A stretch of 20,453 nucleotides of DNA, taken from Comamonadaceae bacterium. Lineage in GTDB: Bacteria; Pseudomonadota; Gammaproteobacteria; Burkholderiales; Burkholderiaceae_C. The translations under genes and the position numbers were made by a program. Shown one piece after another: positions 15,539 through 20,453 of the stretch; position 1 is the stretch's first letter; the number at the start of each line of letters is the position of its first letter. The notes beneath the pieces are model-generated. The model was not told the origin of the DNA. It saw nothing but the letters and a program-made list of their open reading frames with translations, and did not search any database. Where the stretch lies: NCBI GenBank assembly GCA_947460065.1, contig CANHGF010000005.1, forward strand, positions 1 to 20,453, read 5' to 3'.

Positions 15539-15662
15539 GGCGGTGCAGTCCAGTCAGGCCACCGGACGGCTGAACAAGTACGCAGGCCAGATCGCCGAGC
15601 AACCAGCGCCTGGGCGACGATCGAGTTTTCTGGTCCATGGCCGACAGCTTGATGCAGGTCGA

Positions 15663-15702
15663 GCAAGCCCCACCTGACTGGGCCCAAACTCCGGGGGCTT
15701 GC
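15663..15702 (+). other. Inverted repeat downstream of the hotdog gene pair
   Basis: GCAAGCCCC (15663-15671) and GGGGCTTGC (15694-15702) form a perfect 9-bp stem with a 22-base loop in the 246-base gap before the FrnE-like gene. There is no T-run on either side. It may act in mRNA 3'-end stability or termination of the synthetase-hotdog transcript. I see no gene in the rest of this gap. Confidence 0.45.
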
Positions 15703-15784
15703 CCAGGCGCCAGGCCAGTGAACCAGGCGGTGGCGGCGCAGGCGCTACCATCAAGGCCTGCCCAGCCCTTAGCCACTGACCACC

Positions 15785-16438
15785 ATGACCACTGAACTGA
15801 AAATCGACTTCGTCTCTGACGTTTCCTGCCCCTGGTGCGCCGTGGGGCTGGGCGCACTGCAGCAGGCGCTGGCACGGGTGCAGCCCGATATCAGCGCCAC
15901 CCTGCACTTCCTGCCCTTCGAACTGAACCCCCAGATGGGACCAGGCGGACAGGACCTGGGCGAGCACCTCACTGAAAAATATGGATCGACGCCTGAGCAG
16001 CAGGCCCAGATCCGCGAGAACATAAGTCAGCGGGGGGTGGAAGTTGGCTTTGAATTCAACAGCCAGGGCCGGGCCCGCATCTACAACACCTTTGACGCAC
16101 ACCGGCTGCTGATGTGGGCAGGGCTTGAACACCCCGGGCAGCAAGCAGCCCTGAAGCGGGCCCTGCTCCAGGCCTGCCACGGCGAGCGGGCCGCCATGGA
16201 CCAGCCCGACACTTTGCTAACAGCGGCCGACCAAGCCGGGCTGGACCGCCTTGCCGCCGAGCAAATCCTCAGCAGCGACGCCTACGCCCAGGAGGTGCGC
16301 GACAGCCAGGCGCGCTACCACGCCGCCGGCATCCATTCCGTTCCGGCCGTCATCATCAACGACCGCCACCTGATCTCGGGCGGTCAGCCCAGCGCGGTCT
16401 TTGAGCGGGCGCTGCGGCAAATCGCCGAGGCCGGCTGA
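15785..16438 (+). CDS. DsbA-family FrnE-like oxidoreductase
   Basis: A 217-residue thioredoxin-fold protein of the DsbA/FrnE subfamily. It starts with a strand followed by the redox motif CPWC at residues 15-18 (SDVSCPWC), has the helical insertion typical of DsbA with NTFDAHRLLMWA at about 101-112, and ends with the cis-proline region SVPAVIINDRHLISGGQP. No signal peptide is visible, so it is probably cytoplasmic, as FrnE proteins are. The same family includes 2-hydroxychromene-2-carboxylate isomerases of aromatic degradation, but those lack the CxxC pair, so a dithiol-disulfide role is more likely here. Its stop is only 5 bases before the GTG start of the hydratase gene, so the two are co-expressed. 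Why they are paired is unclear. Confidence 0.9.
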   Translation: MTTELKIDFVSDVSCPWCAVGLGALQQALARVQPDISATLHFLPFELNPQMGPGGQDLGEHLTEKYGSTPEQQAQIRENISQRGVEVGFEFNSQGRARIYNTFDAHRLLMWAGLEHPGQQAALKRALLQACHGERAAMDQPDTLLTAADQAGLDRLAAEQILSSDAYAQEVRDSQARYHAAGIHSVPAVIINDRHLISGGQPSAVFERALRQIAEAG

Positions 16439-16443
16439 TAGCC

Positions 16444-17247
16444 GTGGCCTGGACCGAAGACCAGCTGCGCCAAGCGGCTGCGCAGCTGCAGCGCCAGCAC
16501 CACCAGGGCGAAGGCTTCGACGGCTTAAAGCAGCCGGCCCCATTGCCCGACGCCCACACTGCTTATGCCGTCCAGGCCGTCTGGGTCGAGCTCCAATGCG
16601 AGGCGCTGTCCACCACCTGCGCAGGCTACAAAATCGCCCTGACCACAGCGGCCATGCAAACCATGGTTGGCTATGGCGACAGCATCAGCGGCCGCTTGCT
16701 GGGCGCGCTGGTGCAGCGCGGCCCCTGCGTGCTGCGCGCGCAAGACTACGGGCGCCTGGCGCTTGAATTCGAAATTGCCTTTGTCATGGCAGATGACCTG
16801 CCGCCGGCCAGTGTGCCCTGGGACCGCCGCATTGCCGACCATGTGCTGCAGGCGCAGCCGGCGCTGGAGGTGGTTGACGACCGCAAGGCCGACTACAGCA
16901 CGCTGGGCCAGCACATCCTGACGCTGATCGCAGACAACGCCTGGAATGCAGGCCTGGTACTGGGCGAGCCACTGGCGGGCATGGACTTACAGCGGCTCGA
17001 CAAGATCGCCGGCGTGGCCCTGATCAACGGTAAAGAAGTCGGACGCGGTGCCGGCAGCGATGTGCTGGGGCATCCACTGGACGCCCTGGCCTGGCTGGCC
17101 AACCACCTGCAAGCGCGCGGCCATGGCCTGCGCAAAGGCGACGTCATCACCACCGGCAGTCTGGTCAAGACACAGTTCCCAAGCAGCCCCAGCGAAGTGA
17201 GCTGGCGCCTGAGCGGCGCACAGGAATTGCGGGTGTCTGTGGCTTAA
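16444..17247 (+). CDS. 2-keto-4-pentenoate hydratase-like protein (MhpD/HpcG family)
   Basis: Fumarylacetoacetate-hydrolase-superfamily protein of 267 residues, the normal length for MhpD-type hydratases. These add water to 2-hydroxypenta-2,4-dienoate-like products of meta-cleavage pathways using a divalent metal. GYKIALTTAAMQ at residues 61-72 and the metal-ligand region EFEIAF (Glu108, Glu110) with Glu142 in ALEVVDDRK are visible, as is GDVITTGSLVKT near the C-terminus. The start is GTG at 16444, 5 bases after the FrnE-like stop; no ATG is suitable, and a GAGG about 13 bases upstream is a poor ribosome-binding site, so translational coupling is likely. The usual partner genes (extradiol dioxygenase, aldolase, aldehyde dehydrogenase) are not in the window. 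A related decarboxylase or another hydrolase activity of the superfamily is possible. Confidence 0.88.
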   Translation: MAWTEDQLRQAAAQLQRQHHQGEGFDGLKQPAPLPDAHTAYAVQAVWVELQCEALSTTCAGYKIALTTAAMQTMVGYGDSISGRLLGALVQRGPCVLRAQDYGRLALEFEIAFVMADDLPPASVPWDRRIADHVLQAQPALEVVDDRKADYSTLGQHILTLIADNAWNAGLVLGEPLAGMDLQRLDKIAGVALINGKEVGRGAGSDVLGHPLDALAWLANHLQARGHGLRKGDVITTGSLVKTQFPSSPSEVSWRLSGAQELRVSVA

Positions 17248-17275
17248 GCGGGAAAGGGCCGTAGGGCCCCCGGGA

Positions 17276-18259
17276 TCAATCGAGCGTGAGTTTGATGCGC
17301 TGGGCCACCTCGCGCCAGCGAGCTACATCGCGCTGGATCAGGCGGCCCATGTCCTGTGCGTTCATGTAGTCCGGCACCACACCAGCATTGCGCAGCCGGT
17401 TTTGGGTATCCGGGTCCGCCAGCACTTTCTGCAGGTCTTCGCTGACTTTCTTGACGATGGCCGCAGGCGTTTTGGCCGGCGCCATCAGCCCGTACCAGAT
17501 GTCGGTATCGAAATCGATGCCCAGCGACTCCTTGATGGTGGGCAAACCCGGCAGAGCATCCTGGCGCTTGGCGGTGGTTACCGCCAGCGAACGCAGCTTG
17601 CCGGACTTGATGAAGGCATCAAAGGCCGACTGCGCGCCAAACGACAGCTGCACCTCGTTGGCCAGCAGGGCCTGCACCGAGGGTGCCGAGCCTTTGTAGG
17701 GGATGTGCGTCATCGACAGGCCCAACTGGTGGGCAAACTGCTCGGTCGACAGGTGCGGTGCTGACCCCGGCCCGGCGGTACCGTAGTTGAGCTTGCCCGG
17801 GTTGGCCTTGGCATAGGCCAGCAATTCGCCCATGGTCTTGACCGGCAATTGCTCGTTGACCACCACCACCATGGGCGAGATGGCGTAGCGACCCAGCGGC
17901 TCGAAATCGCGCTGCAGATCCCAACTCAGGTTACGGTAGACCACGGTGTTGATGGTGTAGGAATTGACCGTCAGCAGCAGGGTGTAGCCGTCGGGTGCCG
18001 CTTTAGCGACGATGTCGGCGCCGATATTGCCGCCTGCGCCCGGCTTGTTGTCCACCACGACGCTCTGGCCCCAGAGCCCCGAGAGTTTTTGCGCAATGAT
18101 GCGGCCGGAAATATCGGAGCCGCCCGGGGCAAAGCCGACCACCAGACGCACCGACCGATCGGGATAGTTTTGCGCCTGGGCGCTCGGTACGAATACGGCC
18201 ACTGCGGCGAGACCGAGGGCCAGCAGTCTGCGGCTGGCGCGGTAGAGGGAGAAGGTCAT
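17276..18259 (-). CDS. Bug/TctC-family periplasmic substrate-binding protein
   Basis: A 327-residue extracytoplasmic receptor of the Bug (tripartite tricarboxylate transporter TctC) family, greatly expanded in Bordetella-like betaproteobacteria. A signal peptide is clear: ASRR at residues 8-11, a hydrophobic core, and cleavage after AQA at 29. The mature part begins YPDRSVRLVVGFAPGGSDISGR, then NKPGAGGNIGADIVAKAAPDGYTLL, both family hallmarks. No membrane TctA/TctB genes are adjacent, which is usual for orphan Bug proteins. It converges with the hydratase gene (28-base gap). The start codon has no good Shine-Dalgarno sequence, but the promoter upstream is near consensus. The ligand is probably a carboxylate or aromatic acid; it cannot be told from sequence. 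Confidence 0.94.
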   Translation of the reverse strand: MTFSLYRASRRLLALGLAAVAVFVPSAQAQNYPDRSVRLVVGFAPGGSDISGRIIAQKLSGLWGQSVVVDNKPGAGGNIGADIVAKAAPDGYTLLLTVNSYTINTVVYRNLSWDLQRDFEPLGRYAISPMVVVVNEQLPVKTMGELLAYAKANPGKLNYGTAGPGSAPHLSTEQFAHQLGLSMTHIPYKGSAPSVQALLANEVQLSFGAQSAFDAFIKSGKLRSLAVTTAKRQDALPGLPTIKESLGIDFDTDIWYGLMAPAKTPAAIVKKVSEDLQKVLADPDTQNRLRNAGVVPDYMNAQDMGRLIQRDVARWREVAQRIKLTLD

Positions 18260-18316
18260 GGAGAGATTCCGGTTATTTTCGAAAAATCGAAACTAAATAC
18301 AAAATACCGAAACCTG

Positions 18317-18346
18317 AATATACCAAAAGGGTAACTTCTATGACAA
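18317..18346 (-). promoter_or_regulatory. Sigma-70 promoter of the Bug/TctC gene
   Basis: On the - strand, TTGTCA (complement of 18341-18346) and TATATT (complement of 18317-18322) are separated by 18 bases. Each hexamer differs from consensus by one base. Transcription would start near 18310, leaving a leader of about 50 bases that is very AT-rich and carries three CGAAA repeats and the palindrome TTTTCGAAAA (18276-18285). Confidence 0.7.
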
Positions 18347-18377
18347 GGCACGGCGGTCATCGCAGTGATAGGCCCAT

Positions 18378-18433
18378 AAAAAAACCGCTGCAGGCGCCGG
18401 GCAGGAAGAGCCTGCCTGCGGGGCTGCAGCGGT
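18378..18433 (-). terminator. Rho-independent terminator of the intradiol dioxygenase gene
   Basis: ACCGCTGCAG (18384-18393) pairs perfectly over 10 bp with CTGCAGCGGT (18424-18433). On the - strand the stem is followed by seven T (complement of 18378-18384). A second small hairpin (GCAGG/CCTGC) sits in the loop. It lies 36 bases after the dioxygenase stop and just before the Bug promoter, so the two genes are separate transcripts. Confidence 0.93.
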
Positions 18434-18469
18434 CGCTGGAGCGAAGTGGCCTCACGGCCGCAGTCGCAC

Positions 18470-19363
18470 TCAGGCTGGAACCATCACGAAGTCATAGTCG
18501 AGGGTGAAGAAATCACGGTCCATCGCCTTGCCATCAGGAGCGGTGCCAGGCTGTTGATGCACGAAATCTGCAATCAGCGAGGGGCGCACACCAAAGACGG
18601 CGTCGGCATCGAGGTTCTTGCTGTTGCGGTCAAAGATATGGGTCACCAAAGCGCGCTGGCCTTCGGCCTGGATGCGGAAGTGCAAATGCGCCGGACGCCA
18701 GCTGCGTCCAGTGGTGTTGCTCAGCATGATGATGGCCGTGCCTTCCTGGGGCACCGGATAGTCCACCGGCATGACCGACCAGAAGCGGTACTGGCCATTG
18801 GCATCGGTGGTGAGCACTGCGCGCGCCCAGGGACCATTGGTCTCCAAATCTTGCTGCACGTCATACAGACCCCGGTCGTCCGAATGCCAGACGTCGATCT
18901 TGGCGTTAGCCAGAGGCTTGCCATCGACATCGCGGACCGTGCCCTGCGCGTACATGGGCGTGCCCTGCGCACCGCCACTGATGTCGGTGCCCAAAGCAAA
19001 CTCAGGTGCGTTCTCCAGCAAGAAGGGGCCCACCAGTGTCGGCTCGGTGCTGTGCTCTGGGCGCGGATAGTCTTGCGTGACCGTCAACATGGACAGGCCC
19101 ATGGCGTCGGAGAAGATGATGAACTCATTGCGCCCGGGCCCGCACCACTTGCCGGTTTCCTCGAGAAGATTCATCGCATACAGCCACTCATTGGACGTGA
19201 GCTTGACCTCCTTGGCGAAGGAGTGCAGGTGGCGAATGAAGGACAGCATGATCTCGCGCAGGCGAGGGTCCGGGGTGGCCTCGTAGCGCTTGAGCACCTC
19301 CTGGGTGATCAGGTCGGTGGCGTCGTAGCGGCTCTTGAGACCGCTTTCGGTCGGTGCGTTCAT
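18470..19363 (-). CDS. Intradiol ring-cleavage dioxygenase (catechol/hydroxyquinol 1,2-dioxygenase type)
   Basis: Non-haem Fe(III) dioxygenase of 297 residues that opens catechol-type rings between the two hydroxyls. The N-terminal helical dimerisation domain (about 1-100; PDPRLREIMLSFIRHLH) is present, then GPFLLENAP and DISGG. All four iron ligands are in place: Tyr167 (GLYDVQ), Tyr202 (PVDYPVP), His226 and His228 (RPAHLHF). DVWHSDDRGLYDVQ and VFGVRPSLIADF resemble hydroxyquinol 1,2-dioxygenases more than classical CatA, from memory, so hydroxyquinol or a substituted catechol is the better guess. The ATG at 19363 has AGGAGA seven bases upstream. It is a monocistronic gene with its own terminator, divergent from the ABC binding protein. 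No maleylacetate reductase or muconate cycloisomerase is in view. Confidence 0.93.
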   Translation of the reverse strand: MNAPTESGLKSRYDATDLITQEVLKRYEATPDPRLREIMLSFIRHLHSFAKEVKLTSNEWLYAMNLLEETGKWCGPGRNEFIIFSDAMGLSMLTVTQDYPRPEHSTEPTLVGPFLLENAPEFALGTDISGGAQGTPMYAQGTVRDVDGKPLANAKIDVWHSDDRGLYDVQQDLETNGPWARAVLTTDANGQYRFWSVMPVDYPVPQEGTAIIMLSNTTGRSWRPAHLHFRIQAEGQRALVTHIFDRNSKNLDADAVFGVRPSLIADFVHQQPGTAPDGKAMDRDFFTLDYDFVMVPA

Positions 19364-19463
19364 ATCGATCTCTCCTGATGGAATAAAAATGTACGAAAAA
19401 AGTACCTGCAGGGCTGCATCCCACTTGGCAGCACCTGCCCAATGTAGCGGCTTTCAGACGGAG

Positions 19464-19487
19464 CGTACAGAGCAATAGCGCTGTACG
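19464..19487. promoter_or_regulatory. Inverted repeat CGTACAG-N10-CTGTACG in a divergent promoter region
   Basis: A perfect 7-bp inverted repeat with a 10-base spacer lies between the divergent dioxygenase and binding-protein genes. The half-site core TGTACG recurs at 19390-19395, near the dioxygenase start. The layout fits a dimeric regulator controlling one or both genes. No regulator gene adjoins this region in the window. The rest of the 262-base gap shows nothing else I can assign. Confidence 0.5.
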
Positions 19488-19625
19488 GCCCATCGCGAGA
19501 TACGAAGCCCAAGCAGGGGACAGGGCAGCACGGCTACGGGATAGCCCTGATCAGCGACAGCGCCGGCGCCCGAATAATCACCCCAACGCCATGCCGTTCC
19601 GGCTGGCGATACTCAGGAGACAAGC

Positions 19626-20453
19626 ATGCAAAAGCGCCCCTTTCTCAAAGCACTGGGCTCATCGGTGGCCCTGGCCGCCCTGCCCACGCTGACACGGGCC
19701 CAAGGCCAACCCATCCGGGTGGGCAGCACCATGTCGATGACGGGCCCACTGGCGGCCACGGCCATCATCCACAAGATCTCGACCGAGATCTTCATTGAAA
19801 ACCTCAACAAGCGCGGTGGCCTGCTGGGCCGGCCCATCGAATGGCTGATGAAGGACGACCAGTCTAAGCCCGACCTGGCCCGCACCCAGTACGAGCAGCT
19901 GGTCACGGTCGACAAGGTGGACCTGCTGATGGGGCCATACGCCACCGCCAACTCCCTGGCCGCCATGGGCGTGGCCCAGCGCTACAGCAAGTTCATCATC
20001 ACCAACTCCTTCGGTGTCCCCTCGCTGGCCAAGTACGACATGCACTTCCCGGCCTATGCGATGGGCCACGAGCCGGGCACCACATCGCCCACCACCCTGC
20101 TCGACGCCTTCCAGGCCAATGGCCTGAAGCCGCAGACGGTGGCACTGGTGACCAGCAAATTCCCCTCGGTGGCCTTCATGTCGGTAGGCGCGCGCGACGT
20201 ATTTCGCAAGCGGGGCATGCGCGAATTGCTATGGCTGGAGTGGGAATTCGGCAACCGCGACTTCGGCTCGATCGCTGCTCGCATCAAGGACGCCAACCCC
20301 GACTTTCTGTGGGTCGGCTCCATTGGCCCCGAGAGCATCCAGCTGCTTGAAGCCCTGTCCAAGATCGACTACCGGCCCAAGCTGCACTTTCACCTCTACC
20401 CCACGCCCGGCCCGATGTCGCAGTCACCCCTGGGTGCCAACGCGCTGTCCTTC
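19626..20453 (+). CDS. Branched-chain-type ABC transporter substrate-binding protein, 3' end outside window
   Basis: The first 276 residues of a LivK/Peripla_BP_6 family binding protein; the frame is open to the window end. The ATG at 19626 has AGGAGA at 19615-19620. The signal peptide begins MQKRPFLKALGSS, with a KRxFLK sequence resembling a Tat twin-arginine motif but with Lys-Arg, and likely cleavage after TRA at residue 25. The mature part shows IRVGSTMSMTGPLAA, then NKRGGLLGRPIEWLMKDDQSKPDLARTQYEQL and LLMGPYATANS, all typical. It differs strongly from the binding protein at 3438-4673, so it serves a different ligand. Permease and ATPase genes presumably follow outside the window. Its divergence from the intradiol dioxygenase suggests uptake of an aromatic compound (inference). 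Confidence 0.92.
   Translation, partial: MQKRPFLKALGSSVALAALPTLTRAQGQPIRVGSTMSMTGPLAATAIIHKISTEIFIENLNKRGGLLGRPIEWLMKDDQSKPDLARTQYEQLVTVDKVDLLMGPYATANSLAAMGVAQRYSKFIITNSFGVPSLAKYDMHFPAYAMGHEPGTTSPTTLLDAFQANGLKPQTVALVTSKFPSVAFMSVGARDVFRKRGMRELLWLEWEFGNRDFGSIAARIKDANPDFLWVGSIGPESIQLLEALSKIDYRPKLHFHLYPTPGPMSQSPLGANALSF

Noticed and set aside
15539..15784. Possible gene remnant in the gap before the FrnE-like gene
   Set aside because: Short stretches read as plausible protein in one frame but have no start, motif or continuous support. Only the inverted repeat at 15663-15702 is supportable.

Overview
This window is GC-rich and densely coding. It has paired broad-specificity uptake components (a Liv-type ABC importer and a Bug/TctC binding protein) beside aromatic and alicyclic catabolic enzymes. 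That combination suggests a betaproteobacterium of the Burkholderiales (Comamonadaceae- or Alcaligenaceae-like). The assignment is an inference from gene content and style, not a taxonomic identification. The window holds 18 protein genes; the first is cut at the left edge and the last at the right edge. I saw no rRNA, tRNA, CRISPR array, transposase or attachment site. No gene-free stretch exceeds 300 bases.

Left block, + strand (1-8194): a short-chain dehydrogenase (partial), an HSL-type alpha/beta hydrolase, a type I Baeyer-Villiger monooxygenase (BVMO), then a complete five-gene Liv-type importer (binding protein, two permeases, two ATPases). Alcohol dehydrogenase, BVMO and ester/lactone hydrolase are the three steps that turn a secondary alcohol or cyclic alcohol into a ketone, then an ester or lactone, then a hydroxy acid or acid plus alcohol. 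This is the logic of the cyclohexanol chn pathway. The importer directly downstream probably brings in the substrate or an intermediate.

Middle block, - strand (8248-11450): a second BVMO, a second SDR overlapping it by 4 bases, and a TetR-family repressor 63 bases further on. They read as one BVMO-SDR-TetR operon convergent with the importer. An 8-bp tandem repeat lies where the two operons meet.

CoA block (11589-15538): a 3-hydroxyacyl-CoA dehydrogenase (- strand, with a clear intrinsic terminator) diverges from an acyl-CoA synthetase and two MaoC-like hotdog proteins on the + strand. These would activate and beta-oxidise the acid released by the Baeyer-Villiger steps. A shared 13-base sequence (TTCTACTGAC[C/T]AG) occurs in front of the synthetase and in front of BVMO2. 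It is the best candidate for the TetR operator and would tie the blocks into one regulon.

Right block (15785-20453): a FrnE/DsbA-like protein and a 2-keto-4-pentenoate hydratase-like protein (+), a Bug/TctC periplasmic binding protein (-) with a near-consensus sigma-70 promoter, an intradiol ring-cleavage dioxygenase (-) with a strong terminator, and the start of a second branched-chain-type ABC binding protein (+).

The most interesting points are: the doubled, separately encoded BVMO/SDR modules with a candidate shared operator; a MaoC-like pair in which neither subunit has an intact Asp/His dyad; an acyl-CoA synthetase with Arg at the usual catalytic A10 lysine; and a meta-pathway hydratase without an extradiol dioxygenase in view. 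Together they suggest a catabolic island for a cyclic or aryl-alkyl ketone-type compound. The substrate cannot be read from the sequence.
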